Positions 42,096 to 51,214 of a DNA stretch of 64,000 nt are shown here, one piece after another. The notes under the pieces were generated by a model. The model ran no database searches. It was not told the DNA's origin and saw nothing but the letters and a program-made list of their open reading frames with translations. Within the stretch, counting starts at the first letter, position 1. Every line of letters begins with the position of its first letter. The position numbers and the translations under genes were made by a program. The stretch is from CAWKDG01 sp963848355 (lineage in GTDB: Bacteria > Actinomycetota > Acidimicrobiia > Acidimicrobiales > UBA8190): NCBI GenBank assembly GCA_963848355.1, contig CAWKDG010000014.1, positions 1 to 64,000 of the forward strand, written 5' to 3'.

Positions 42096-42755
42096 GTGCC
42101 CAACGCCCTGCGTGACGACGTCTACCGGCGGCCGCTCGCCACTGCCTTGGAACGGCTGGGGATCGGCCCGGGGTGGCGTTGCGTCGACGTCGGCGCCGGC
42201 GGCGGCGACGTGTCGGTGGCGCTGGCGGAGATCGTCGGCCTCGACGGACGTGTCTATGCCGTCGACAGCGACCCGGCGGCACGGGACGTGGCGGCGGCGG
42301 CCGCGGCCGCCTTCAGCCAGGTGCTCGCCATCACCCAGGCGGGCGAGGACCTGCTCCTGCCCGAGCCGGTCGACCTGGCGTTCTGCCGTTTCCTGCTCAT
42401 GCACGTGGTCGATCCCGCCGTCGTCGTGGCCCGGATGAAGCAGGCCGTCCGGCCCGGTGGCTGGGTGGTGGCGCAGGAACCGGTCACGTCGGCCGGCCGT
42501 GTCGGAGGGCTGCCCCTCTCGATGCCCGACGCCCGTCATCCCGACGTCGGGGCCCTCCTGCCCGGCCTGGTGCGCAGCGCCGGTCTGGTCATCGTGGACG
42601 CCTGGGCGGAGGCGCCCGCCGGCGTCGGACCCGGTCCGGTGGCCGATTACCTCGGCGATCTGACGGGGGTCTCCCCCGGTGACGACTCGGTCGTCCTGCC
42701 CCCGCTCGTCACCGTCGTCGGCCGCGTGCCCGAGGCCGGATCGAACCCCCGGTAG
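42096..42755 (+). CDS. Class I SAM-dependent methyltransferase
   Basis: A 219-residue cytosolic methyltransferase. Motif I is CVDVGAGGGDVSVAL, followed by VYAVDSDPAA (motif II acid) and DLAFCRFLLMHVVDP (motif III), with PGGWVVAQEPV next. The C-terminal part is short compared with UbiE-like enzymes. The substrate is unknown. It starts at a GTG and lies 11 bases upstream of the acyl-CoA dehydrogenase gene, so they are likely co-transcribed. Confidence 0.85.
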   Translation: MPNALRDDVYRRPLATALERLGIGPGWRCVDVGAGGGDVSVALAEIVGLDGRVYAVDSDPAARDVAAAAAAAFSQVLAITQAGEDLLLPEPVDLAFCRFLLMHVVDPAVVVARMKQAVRPGGWVVAQEPVTSAGRVGGLPLSMPDARHPDVGALLPGLVRSAGLVIVDAWAEAPAGVGPGPVADYLGDLTGVSPGDDSVVLPPLVTVVGRVPEAGSNPR

Positions 42756-42766
42756 CCTCCGGGACC

Positions 42767-44450
42767 GTGACCGATCCGATGCCGGCCGACCTCGGTCGCG
42801 CCGACGACGCCGTCGAGCTCGCCGCCTCGGTCGTGTCGGGAGCGGCGAGGCGGCTGGCCGCCACCGGTGACATCGAGGTGGAGCAGGTGCTGGCCTACGA
42901 CCTGGCCCACGCGGCGGCGGGGGTGAGGACCGCCCGGTCCGCCGTGGGGTACGGCGGCACGGGCGACGACGAGGCCCGGATCGCCTGCGCATTCGTGGCC
43001 GACGTGCTCGCCGACCTGACGACGCGCACGGTGGGACGGGAAGCGGCGTGGGGGACGACGCGGGACTGGCTCGACCCGGCGGCGTCGTTCGTGACCGACT
43101 ACCGCGATCCGACGTTCCTCGCCGCTCTGTGCGGGGTACAGGGCGACCGACGACTCGATGCCGACTTCGCCCTCGTGCGCGAGACCTTCCACCGGTTCGC
43201 CGAGGAGCAGCTGCGGCCCCGGGCGGAGGAGATCCACCGCAGCAACAGCGACATCCCCGAGGAGATCATCGGCGGCCTGGCCGAGATGGGGGCGTTCGGG
43301 TTGTCGATCCCCGACCAGTACGGGGGCTTCGCCAGCGGCGGCGAAAGCGACTACATGGGCATGGTGGTGGCCACCGAGGAGCTGTCGTGGGGTTCGCTCG
43401 GTGCCGGCGGTTCGCTCATCACCCGCCCCGAGATCCTGTCACGGGCCCTGGTGGCGGGAGGAACAGAAGCCCAGAAGCAACGGTGGCTGCCCGATCTGGC
43501 ATCGGGTGTCGTCATGAACGCGGTGGCCGTCACCGAACCCGACTTCGGCTCCGACGTGGCCAACGTGGTGACATCGGCCACACCCACCGACGGCGGCTGG
43601 CTCGTGAACGGCACGAAGACGTGGTGCACGTTCGCGGCGCGCGCCGATGTGATCATGCTGCTGGCCCGGACCGATCCGGACCGGTCGAAGGCCCACCGGG
43701 GACTGTCCCTCTTCATCGTCGAGAAGCCCAGGGGCGACGGCCACGGTTTCACCTTCACCCAGGAGCCCGGCACCCAGCTGCCGCGGCACCCAGCAGCCCG
43801 GCACCCGAGAGCCCGGCACCCAGGAGCCCGGCCCCCGAGAGCGGGGGGAGCGCTCCGAGGGGGCGGGCCGCATGGAGGGAAGGCCGATCGACACCCTCGG
43901 CTACCGGGGGATGCACTCCTACGAGATCGCCTTCGAGAATTGGTTCGTCCCCGGAGACAACCTGATCGGAGCCGACGGCGGGATCGGTCGCGGCTTCTAC
44001 CTCCAGATGGCCGGCTTCGAGAACGGGCGCCTGCAGACCGCGGCGCGCGCCCTCGGCGTGATGCAGGCGGCGTACGAGGCGGCCTACGACTATGCCGCCG
44101 GCAGGGTCGTGTTCGGCCGTCCCATCCTCGACTACGAGCTCACCAGGGCGAAGCTGGCCCGGATGACGGTCATCATCCAGTCGGCGCGACAGTTCTCCTA
44201 CGAAGTGGCCCGGCTGATGGCCAAGGGCGAGGGGACCCTCGAGGCGTCGATGCTCAAGGCCTACGTGTGCCGGGCGGCGGAGTGGGTGACCCGTGAGGCC
44301 ATGCAGATCCACGGGGGCATGGGGTACGCCGAGGAGTACGCCGTGAGCCGCTACTTCGTCGACGCCCGGGTGCTGTCGATCTTCGAAGGGGCGGACGAGA
44401 CCCTGGCCCTGAAGGTGGTGGCCCGGCGCCTCGTCGAACAAGCCCGCTGA
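42767..44450 (+). pseudogene. mcd: Acyl-CoA dehydrogenase, probable methylsuccinyl-CoA dehydrogenase, one frame break
   Basis: A flavoenzyme with an extra N-terminal region of about 130 residues (VEQVLAYDLAHAAAGVRTAR), as known for methylsuccinyl-CoA dehydrogenase. The ACAD core follows: FALVRETFHRFAEEQLRPRAEEIH, AVTEPDFGSDVANV, NGTKTWCTFAARADV and, in another frame from about 43866, GRPIDTLGYRGMHSYEIAFENWFVP, GVMQAAYEAAYDYAAGR and MQIHGGMGYAEEYAVSRYFVDARVLSIFEGADE. Between FTFTQEPG and MEGRPID lies a 100-base insert of 15-base repeats and a G-run, which causes the frame change. Neighbouring Mch-like and Mcl-like genes support the assignment. Confidence 0.82.
43762..43842 (+). repeat. 15-bp imperfect tandem repeats inside the acyl-CoA dehydrogenase gene
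   Basis: About five units of the type AGCCCGGCACCCAGG follow each other, then a G-run and GAGCGCTCCGAG. The array sits where related dehydrogenases have a tight turn, and the reading frame changes at its end. Confidence 0.75.
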
Positions 44451-44475
44451 CAGAGGCGTCCCCGGGCGCTGTCCC

Positions 44476-45414
44476 TCAGCCCTTCGAACGGGTCAGCCCG
44501 GCGCGCGTCCCCCGGGTGACGAACTTGGTGGCCATCTTGCGACTGGCCTCGTCGATCATCTCGTCGCCGAACATCACGGCACCCTTGCGGTCGTTCTCGG
44601 TGGCCTGCTGGTAGGCGTCGAGGATGTCCCAGGCCCGGTCGAACTGCTCCTGGGTGGGCGAGTACAGCTCGTTGAGCACGGTCACCTGGTCGGGCGTGAG
44701 TGCCCACTTCCCGTCGTACCCGAGGATCCGCGTGCGCTGGGAGAAGTCACGGAGACCTTCCATGTCCTTCACCTTGAGGTAGGGGCCGTCGATGACCTGC
44801 AGTCCGTTGGCCCGGCCCGCCATCAAGATGCGCGAGAAGACATAGTTGAAGTGGTCACCCGGATACTCGGGGATCTGGACGCCGCCGGTCAGGACGGGCA
44901 TCTCCATGGAGGCGGCGAAGTCGGCCGGTCCGAAGATGATCGTCTCGAGCCGGGGCGACGCCGCACAGATGTCGTCGACGTTGATGAGGCCGCGGGTGGT
45001 CTCGATCTGGGCTTCGATCCCGATGTGCCCCACGGGAAGTCCGCTTCGCTTCTCCACCTGGGTGAGCAGCAGGTCGAGTGCGACGACCTCGGCCGCCGAC
45101 TGCACCTTGGGGAGCATGAGCTCGTCGAGACGCTCGCCGGCGTTACCCACCACCTCGATGACGTCCCCGTACGTCCACTCGGTGTCCCAGGCGTTGATCC
45201 GGACGCAGAGGACCCGGTCGTCCCAGGACTGCTTGCGAACGGCCTCGACGACCTTGGCCCGGGCCGCCTCTTTCTCGAGCGGGGCCACGGAGTCCTCGAG
45301 GTCGAGGAACGACATGTCGGCCGGCACCGTCGGTGCCTTCTCCAGGAAGCGCTCGTTCGAGCCCGGTGTGGAGAAGCACGAGCGGCGGGGCAGGTTCCGG
45401 CTGCGGTCGGACAT
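44476..45414 (-). CDS. HpcH/HpaI aldolase family, probable L-malyl-CoA/beta-methylmalyl-CoA lyase
   Basis: A 312-residue CitE-like TIM-barrel lyase. It opens RRSCFSTPGSNERFLEKA, then FLDLEDSVAPLEKEAAR, VRINAWDTEWTYGD, LPKVQSA, and GIEAQIETTRGLINVDDI with the Mg-binding Glu; IFGPADFAASM supplies the Asp. The C-terminal lid includes GKWALTPDQVTVLN. It cleaves methylmalyl-CoA or malyl-CoA to glyoxylate plus propionyl-CoA or acetyl-CoA. It is convergent with the acyl-CoA dehydrogenase gene and near the MaoC hydratase, completing a likely ethylmalonyl-CoA pathway group. Confidence 0.88.
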   Translation of the reverse strand: MSDRSRNLPRRSCFSTPGSNERFLEKAPTVPADMSFLDLEDSVAPLEKEAARAKVVEAVRKQSWDDRVLCVRINAWDTEWTYGDVIEVVGNAGERLDELMLPKVQSAAEVVALDLLLTQVEKRSGLPVGHIGIEAQIETTRGLINVDDICAASPRLETIIFGPADFAASMEMPVLTGGVQIPEYPGDHFNYVFSRILMAGRANGLQVIDGPYLKVKDMEGLRDFSQRTRILGYDGKWALTPDQVTVLNELYSPTQEQFDRAWDILDAYQQATENDRKGAVMFGDEMIDEASRKMATKFVTRGTRAGLTRSKG

Positions 45415-45423
45415 GGGACGATG

Positions 45424-46656
45424 CTACGCGGCGACCAGGTCGGCGGGGACCAGTTGCTCGGTGAGGAGGCGGGCGAACCGGGTGGGGTCGCCGCCCACGA
45501 AGCGCCGGCACAACGGCAGTCCCTCGACGTAGCACGAGATGTAGGCGCGCCAGGTGGGGTGGAGGAGGAACTCGACGGCCTTGGCCGCCCGAGCCGGGGG
45601 CAGAAGGGCCCACCGGGCCACCTCGCCCACCACCACGTCGGGATCGGCGCCGTCGACATAGAGACGCCAGGCGGCGTTGCCCCGGACGGCCCCGAGCGCC
45701 TCGCCCGCCTCGGCGACCGCGGCGACGACCTCGGCGTCGTACCGGATCCCGAGCGGATGGAGGTGGGCGGCGACGATGCTCTCCGGTCGGGGGCCGAGAA
45801 CGACCTCCAGGCCGAGATCGGCCAGACCCTCGGCGAGGAGGCACTGCGGGGTGCCCACCAGGAAGATGGACTCCTCCATCCACCGGCGGCGGCGGACGAG
45901 CCCGACCTCCTTGCGGGTGTGCTCGGTGTGGTGACCGGGATAGGCCTCGTGGGCCACCAGATGGGCGAGCGAGATCGACAGGACGGGGAGGTCGGTGTTC
46001 ACGGCCACCCGCGAGTGGAGATCACCGAGATAGGTGTTGAAACCCGACCACGGCTTGTTCTCGACCAGCTCGAAGTCGATGTGCTCACCGGCGGGCAGTC
46101 CGAAGAGACGATCGGTGCGTTCGCGCAGCTCCTCGGCCAGCGAGGTGATGGCGTCGGGCAGTCGGTGGGGGGTGACGACATGGGCCTCGCGCCAGGCGAT
46201 CAGGCGCTCGGCGACGGGGCCCGTCCCCGGGAGGGCCTCGGACAGCCGACGATGGGCGGCGGCGAGCTCCTCTTCGGGGACCGGCGCCGGGCGGACGCCG
46301 TAGCAGGCCTCGACCTCCTCGACGTAGCCCACCGCTTCTCCCGCTTGACGTCGCGCCGTGGTGAGCAGACCGACGACCTGGGCCCGTAACCACCGCCGTC
46401 GGGCCGGGAGGCCGGGATCGCCGTCGGTGGCGTCGTCGTCGTCGAGGGGGGCACCGGCGTCGAGGGAGGCCAACAGGGCGCGGGCGTCGGCCACCAGCCT
46501 CTCGGGCGGCAGCGGCTCCGACGCCGCTGCTCGTCGCGCCAGATCCGGTGGGCCGTAGTAGGCGTCGACCAGGCCGTCGACGTGGCGTCCGAGAGCCAGG
46601 CCGAGCTCGAGGTAGCGCCCGACCTCGCCGGCCGGCCTTTCGGTCCCGGGGCTCAC
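45424..46656 (-). CDS. DUF885-like putative metallopeptidase
   Basis: A 410-residue protein. The zinc-site motif HEAYPGHHTEHTRKE lies at about 238-252, as in the DUF885 group of uncharacterised metallohydrolases; a downstream Glu in EGLADLGLEVV could be the third ligand. The N-terminal part (ELGLALGRHVDGLVDAYYGP) and the C-terminal YVEGLPLCRRFVGGDP are helical. No signal peptide is seen, so it is probably cytosolic. It overlaps the dienelactone hydrolase gene by four bases (ATGA). Confidence 0.75.
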   Translation of the reverse strand: MSPGTERPAGEVGRYLELGLALGRHVDGLVDAYYGPPDLARRAAASEPLPPERLVADARALLASLDAGAPLDDDDATDGDPGLPARRRWLRAQVVGLLTTARRQAGEAVGYVEEVEACYGVRPAPVPEEELAAAHRRLSEALPGTGPVAERLIAWREAHVVTPHRLPDAITSLAEELRERTDRLFGLPAGEHIDFELVENKPWSGFNTYLGDLHSRVAVNTDLPVLSISLAHLVAHEAYPGHHTEHTRKEVGLVRRRRWMEESIFLVGTPQCLLAEGLADLGLEVVLGPRPESIVAAHLHPLGIRYDAEVVAAVAEAGEALGAVRGNAAWRLYVDGADPDVVVGEVARWALLPPARAAKAVEFLLHPTWRAYISCYVEGLPLCRRFVGGDPTRFARLLTEQLVPADLVAA

Positions 46657-47333
46657 CCGAGGTGGGCGTGGAGGAAGTCGATCGTGCGCTGCCAGGCCAA
46701 GGCCGACGCCGCGTCGTCGTAGACCTCCGGCCGGGTGTCGTTGAAGAAGGCGTGATCGACTCCCGGGTAGACGTGGAAGGTGACGTCCTTACCGAGGCCC
46801 TTGAGCTGCGATTCGAGGGTGGCGGCGGCGGCGGGACCGAAGAATCCGTCGAGTTCGGCGATGTGGGCCAGGACGGCGGCGTTCATCGGTGCGTAGTCGG
46901 GCTGCGCTTCGGGCCAGGGAATCACGCCGTAGAAAGACACGCAGACGGAGACGGCGTCGGGCCGCTGGGTGGCGAGCACGAGGGCCAGTCCGCCGCCCAT
47001 GCAGAACCCGACGACCCCGACGCTGTCACCGGCGCTGCGGCGACGCACCTCGTCGACTGCGCCCGACATGTCGCGCCCGGCCCGGTCGAGCTCGAGGGCC
47101 ATCATCGCCTTCCCCGCTTCGTCCGGTTCGGAGATCTGCTGGCCCCGGTAGAGATCGGGCGCCAGGGTCACGAAGCCGGCGGCGGCGAACCGGTCGCAGA
47201 CGTCGACGATGTGGGGGACGAGGCCCCACCACTCCTGGATGACCACCACGCCCGGTCCGGATCCGGACGGGGGAACGGCCAGGTAACCCTGACCGGGAGA
47301 ACCGTTGCTCGGGAATTCGATCATCTCGCCCAT
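46653..47333 (-). CDS. Dienelactone hydrolase family protein
   Basis: A 226-residue alpha/beta hydrolase. The nucleophile elbow is GVVGFCMGGGLALVLA, with Cys as nucleophile as in dienelactone hydrolase. VIQEWWGLVPHIVDVCDRFAAAGFVTLAPDLYRG is the typical family N-terminal half with the conserved Glu. The Asp is in the FFGPAAA region and the His is in PGVDHAFFNDTRP. ATG 47333 is chosen; a longer upstream frame is not protein-like. It acts on a lactone or ester of unknown identity. Confidence 0.9.
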   Translation of the reverse strand: MGEMIEFPSNGSPGQGYLAVPPSGSGPGVVVIQEWWGLVPHIVDVCDRFAAAGFVTLAPDLYRGQQISEPDEAGKAMMALELDRAGRDMSGAVDEVRRRSAGDSVGVVGFCMGGGLALVLATQRPDAVSVCVSFYGVIPWPEAQPDYAPMNAAVLAHIAELDGFFGPAAAATLESQLKGLGKDVTFHVYPGVDHAFFNDTRPEVYDDAASALAWQRTIDFLHAHLG

Positions 47334-47364
47334 GCACGCCGACGCTACTGGCGGGCGCGGCTCC

Positions 47365-48019
47365 CTACCAAGGCGCCAGCAGCTCCGGCGGCTCGGGACA
47401 GTCGGTGCCGGCCAGGGCGAGACGTGGCGGCTGCGCTCCCGATGGCCCGACGACGCGTTCGACTCCGGCCAGATCGACCACGACACCGCTACGGGATCCG
47501 ACCGCCGACTCCAGCTTGCGCGTCGAGCGCGTCCCACAGGCGCGGCGGCAGGATCCGGCCCACACCCGCCTGAGCCCACACCGGGACCTCGACGACCCGG
47601 GCCGCCTCGAGGAGGCCGAGGACGTCGGCGTCCACCACCATGCCGCCGGCGCCGAGAGCATCCACCTCGATGACGACGATGTCGGCGCTGGCGACATCAC
47701 CGACGCCGCCGCGCCGGACGACGCGGGCACCGGCGGGGAGCGCGTCGTCGAGGATCTCGTCCGTCTGGTCGTCCTCGAGGGCGTCGGCGCAACGCTCCCC
47801 CTCGGCGACGGGGTCGCCGGCGGTGACGATGCGGGCCGCCACCCACCACATCGGGCCGCAGCCGGGGTGCCGGTCGAGCAGGCGACGGCACGCGGGAAGT
47901 ACGGCCGGTGCTTCACGGACGGCGAGATCGGCGAGCGCCCACGCCGCTTCCGCCGCCAGGACGTCCGGCGCGCCCCAACCGGCGCGGGCTACGTAGCGAA
48001 GACGCTCGATCGGGTGCAC
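47365..48019 (-). pseudogene. Hypothetical protein with one frame break (IF-2B-like?)
   Basis: From GTG 48019 the product starts MHPIERLRYVARAGWG and continues with ARVVRRGGVGDVASADIVVIEVDALGAGGMVVDADVLGLLEAARVV and AQAGVGRILPPRLWDALDA. The frame then breaks near 47518; the other frame continues KLESAVGSRSGVVVDLAGVERVVGPSG and ends 31 bases before the dienelactone hydrolase start, a natural operon gap. The GDVASADIVVIEVDALGAGG segment loosely recalls the initiation-factor 2B/methylthioribose-phosphate isomerase fold, but the similarity is weak and the function unknown. Confidence 0.6.
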
Positions 48020-48154
48020 CGAGGCGACGCTACCTGCCTGGGCGTGACGCTCTTCCGGGCCCGGGGCGATCGACCCCGGCACTGCTGGGCCGACCGGTGC
48101 TCCTCCGATAAACTTCCTGGTCAGAGGTTTAGAGAAGCCCAAGTGCTTGCTATA

Positions 48155-48183
48155 GGAAGCTGTCCTTGCTAGACATAGCTTCC
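48155..48183 (+). promoter_or_regulatory. Leader hairpin before the NlpC/P60 gene
   Basis: GGAAGCT and AGCTTCC arms enclose a second short pair (GTC/GAC) around CTTGCTA. It ends three bases before the GTG start and would bury the translation start region. A TATAGG sequence at 48151-48156 may be a -10 box. Confidence 0.4.
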
Positions 48184-48186
48184 GTT

Positions 48187-49347
48187 GTGACTCGCCCTGG
48201 GAACCCCCCGACGGCGCGACTTCGGCGGGGGACGAGTCGTCCCTTGGGTGTCGTGCTGCTCTCCTGCACGACTCTCACGTTGATCGCCGGAGCGGTTCTC
48301 CCGGCGGTCCGGTCGGCATCGGCCGACTCCGTCTCGAGCGACCGGGCCGAAGCGACCCAGCTGACGCAGCAGATCCAGGCCGAAGGCCAGCAGCTCGACG
48401 CGTTGAACGAGCAGTACGACGAGGCCCAGATCCGCGTCGGGCAGCTCGACCAGCAGGTCGCCCAGACGCGTAGCCAGATCAGCCAGACGAAAGACCACGT
48501 GGCGTCGGCCCAGGCCAACCTGCGCACCCAGGCTCTCCAGGACTACATGTCGGGCGGATCGGACAACGGGCTCGAGCAACTGTTCACGTCGGGCGGGCAG
48601 CAGTCCTCGGTGACAGCTGAGTACCAGAGCGTGGCCAGTGGCAACGTCTCGAATGCCATCGACCGTCTCAACCGGGCCGAGGCGGCGCTCACGGCCCAGG
48701 AGAACCAGCTGCAGACCACGCAGAGCCAGGCGCAGGCGGCTCTGGGCCAGGCGGCGGCGGCGCAACGGAGCGCCCAGACCGAGCTCACCGCCCAGCAGGC
48801 CACTCTGTCGCAGGTGAAGGGCCGGATCGCCACGCTGGTGCAACAGCAGCAGGCGGCGGAGGCGGCGGCCCAGGCGGCGGCCTTCCAACGGAAGGTGGCG
48901 GCCCAGGAGGCTGCGGCGGCGGCAGCCGCGACCCAGAGCTCGTCGTCATCAGGGGCATCGGGCGACAACTCTCCCCCGCCGCCGTCCGCCGGTGGATCGG
49001 CCGCCGTTGCCGTGGCGGCGGCGATGAGCCAGAGAGGCGTCCCCTACGTGTGGGGCGGTGACACGCCCGGGGTGGGCTTCGACTGTTCCGGTCTGACCAT
49101 GTGGGCATGGGGTCAGGCGGGGGTCAGCCTGCCGCACTCGGCGGCGGCGCAGTACGACGACACCGAGCACGTGCCGCTGGGCGACATGGAGCCCGGAGAC
49201 CTGATCTTCTACGACGAGGGTGGTGTCATCGGCCACGTCACGATGTACATCGGCGGCGGCCAGATGGTCCAGGCCCCGGAGACCGGCGAGGACGTTCAGG
49301 TCACCGGGATCTGGTCGCAGGGCCTCGTCGGCGCCGGCCGTCCGTAG
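48187..49347 (+). CDS. Secreted NlpC/P60 peptidoglycan endopeptidase with coiled coil (RipA-like)
   Basis: A 386-residue exported cell-wall hydrolase. A signal peptide (LGVVLLSCTTLTLIAGAVLPAVRSASA) is followed by a long Gln/Ala-rich coiled coil (about 40-230), like the autoinhibitory or FtsEX-binding coiled coils of RipA/PcsB. A Ser/Pro linker leads to the NlpC/P60 domain: the catalytic Cys is in VGFDCSGLTMWAW, the His in GVIGHVTMYIGGG, after YVWGGDTPG. It should cut the D-Glu-DAP bond in septal peptidoglycan. A TTG at 48166 is an alternative start, but it lies inside the hairpin. Confidence 0.9.
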   Translation: MTRPGNPPTARLRRGTSRPLGVVLLSCTTLTLIAGAVLPAVRSASADSVSSDRAEATQLTQQIQAEGQQLDALNEQYDEAQIRVGQLDQQVAQTRSQISQTKDHVASAQANLRTQALQDYMSGGSDNGLEQLFTSGGQQSSVTAEYQSVASGNVSNAIDRLNRAEAALTAQENQLQTTQSQAQAALGQAAAAQRSAQTELTAQQATLSQVKGRIATLVQQQQAAEAAAQAAAFQRKVAAQEAAAAAAATQSSSSSGASGDNSPPPPSAGGSAAVAVAAAMSQRGVPYVWGGDTPGVGFDCSGLTMWAWGQAGVSLPHSAAAQYDDTEHVPLGDMEPGDLIFYDEGGVIGHVTMYIGGGQMVQAPETGEDVQVTGIWSQGLVGAGRP

Positions 49348-49391
49348 GGACATTCCGCCGTCTCGTCGGCCCCCCGGGGGCGCCACGAGGC

Positions 49392-50188
49392 TCAGGGGTC
49401 GAGCGGCGCGGCGAGAAGTCCGGGCGGGACCCGTCCTTCGGCTCCAGGCTGGCGTGGCCCCGGCGGCCGTGCGAAACGGAACGGTGTGGGCTCACGTCCC
49501 GCCTGGACGACGACGGCCTGACCGGTGCCGTCGCCCAGCATGCAACCGAGGACAGCGTCCACCACGGCCTCAGGGGAGATGAGAGGGAATCGCGCCGCCG
49601 CCAGCGCGTCGCGGACGTCGTCGACGAGCGGGGTGTCGACCAGTCCGGGGCAGACGGCATTCACCGTGATGCCGTGGTCGGCCAAGGTCAGGGCGAGACC
49701 GCGCACGAGACCTACCACCGCATGCTTCGTCAACGCGTAGATCGGATCGGCGGCAAACGCCACCAGGCCGGCCAGTGACGCCGTCGCCACCAGGGCCCCG
49801 CCGCCCCGGGCGATCAACTCGGGAACGAGGGCCCGGGCACCGAAGACGACGCCGTCGACGTTGACGGCGAGGATCCGGCGGTACTGGTCGTCGGTGAGGG
49901 CGGTGATGTCGCCTTCTCCGGTGGTCACCCCGGCGTTGAGATAGACGAAGTCCACGCCACCGAGGCTCCGGACCGAGTCGACCACCGCCCCCCAGTCGCT
50001 CCGGACGGCTGACGTCGGCAGCGACGGCCACCGCATGCAACTCCGCGGCCACGCGGGCACCTTCGTCGGCGGCGATGTCGACGGCCACGACGGTGGCCCC
50101 CTCGGCCGCCAAACGGGTGGCGCAGGCCAGCCCGATCCCCGATGCGGCGCCGGTGACGACGGCAACCTTCCCGATCGAGTGCTCCCAT
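49392..50188 (-). pseudogene. Short-chain dehydrogenase/reductase, two frame breaks
   Basis: ATG 50188 follows AAGGAGAT. The N-terminal VAVVTGAASGIGLACATRLAAEGATVVAVDIAADEGARVAAE lies in a second frame (an extra base near 50174). The rest, DWGAVVDSVRSLGGVDFVYLNAGVTTGEG, LVATASLAGLVAFAADPIYALTKHAVVG and VNAVCPGLVDTP, lies in a third after about 50010. The catalytic Ser, Tyr (YALTK) and Lys are present. The C-terminal tail after QAVVVQAGREP is Pro/Arg-rich. Reading error is a plausible cause of both breaks. Confidence 0.8.
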
Positions 50189-50350
50189 GAGATCTCCTTC
50201 CGGCGGTGACCCTGGCAGCGTACGGTGGCTCGCGGCCGACGTGCCGCGCCACGGACGACGGGCAGGTGGCCCGGACGACGTCATCGCCGGCGGTCTTGAC
50301 GGTACGCTGAAGGTCGCCGGGTGCCCGCCCGGGACCACCCGAGGATCATC

Positions 50351-51214
50351 GTGAAGCCGATACCCGTCGCATTCCACATCGGACCCCTGGAGGTCCACAC
50401 CTACGGCATCGGGCTCGCCATCACCTTCTGGTTCGCCTACCGCTACTTCGAGCGCCGGCTCCGCAACGCCGGCTATCCGTGGCAGTGGCTCACCGGCGCC
50501 TTCATCTGGATCGTCGTCGCCTCGATCGTCGGCGCCCGCCTCCTGCACGTGCTGGCCAACTACTCGTCGTACTACGAGCACAACCCGGGCCAGATCCTGG
50601 ACGTGTGGCACGGGGGCCTGTCGTCGTTCGGCGGCCTGTTGTTCGGCATCCCCGTCGGCGTCATCCTCGCCCGCCGGCGCTGCCCGGAGTTGCCGTCCCT
50701 GCGGGCTCTGGACATCGTCAGCCCGGTCCTCATGGCGGCGTGGGGCGTAGGGCGGCTTCTCGGTCCGCAACTGATGGTGGCGGGGGGTGGCCGCCCGACG
50801 ACGGCGTGGTGGGGGATGTACTACGCCGGTGAAGCGGGCAAGCGGGTGCCGGTCCCGCTCATCCAGGCCTTCGACAGCTTCGTCATCTTCGCCATCCTCA
50901 TCCTCATCGAGCACTACGTCCGCAAACGTCCGGTCGGCTTCATCCTGGCCGCCACCGCCGCGCTGTGGGGACTGGCCCGTTTCTTCGAGGAGAACGTCTT
51001 TCTCCGCCAGAACGACCACAACGGCGCTCCGCTGGTCCAGGGGGCGGGGCTCGCTCTCTTCGTGGCGGGGTCCGTGGCCATGGCCGTGCTGTGGCGGCGC
51101 CGTCGGCCAGAGCCGGGAGATCGAGGTCGATCCGAGCGACGGCGACGATCCCGTCGTCGACGAGATGGCGGTCCCGAAGGACGCGCCGATCGAAGTCTGA
51201 CCGGGTACCGGTGA
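50351..51214 (+). CDS. lgt: Prolipoprotein diacylglyceryl transferase Lgt
   Basis: Polytopic membrane enzyme that attaches diacylglycerol to lipobox cysteines. It begins VKPIPVAFHIGPLEVHTYGIGLAI; GTG 50351 follows GAGGA by five bases. HGGLSSFGGLLFGIPVGVILARR corresponds to the H103-region motif, and AAWGVGRLLGPQLMVAGGG stands where most Lgt have RIGNFxNGE, a divergent form. FILAATAALWGLARFFEE holds the late conserved Arg. Near 51100 the frame turns Arg-rich; another frame there reads REIEVDPSDGDDPVVDEMAVPKDAPIEV and stops at 51200, so one base may be misread and the true end may be 51200. Confidence 0.9.
   Translation: MKPIPVAFHIGPLEVHTYGIGLAITFWFAYRYFERRLRNAGYPWQWLTGAFIWIVVASIVGARLLHVLANYSSYYEHNPGQILDVWHGGLSSFGGLLFGIPVGVILARRRCPELPSLRALDIVSPVLMAAWGVGRLLGPQLMVAGGGRPTTAWWGMYYAGEAGKRVPVPLIQAFDSFVIFAILILIEHYVRKRPVGFILAATAALWGLARFFEENVFLRQNDHNGAPLVQGAGLALFVAGSVAMAVLWRRRRPEPGDRGRSERRRRSRRRRDGGPEGRADRSLTGYR

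Noticed and set aside
48020..48186. Cyclic-di-AMP (ydaO-type) riboswitch before the NlpC/P60 gene
   Set aside because: This is a common arrangement in Actinomycetota, but the conserved ydaO core sequences could not be found; only a simple hairpin is present.
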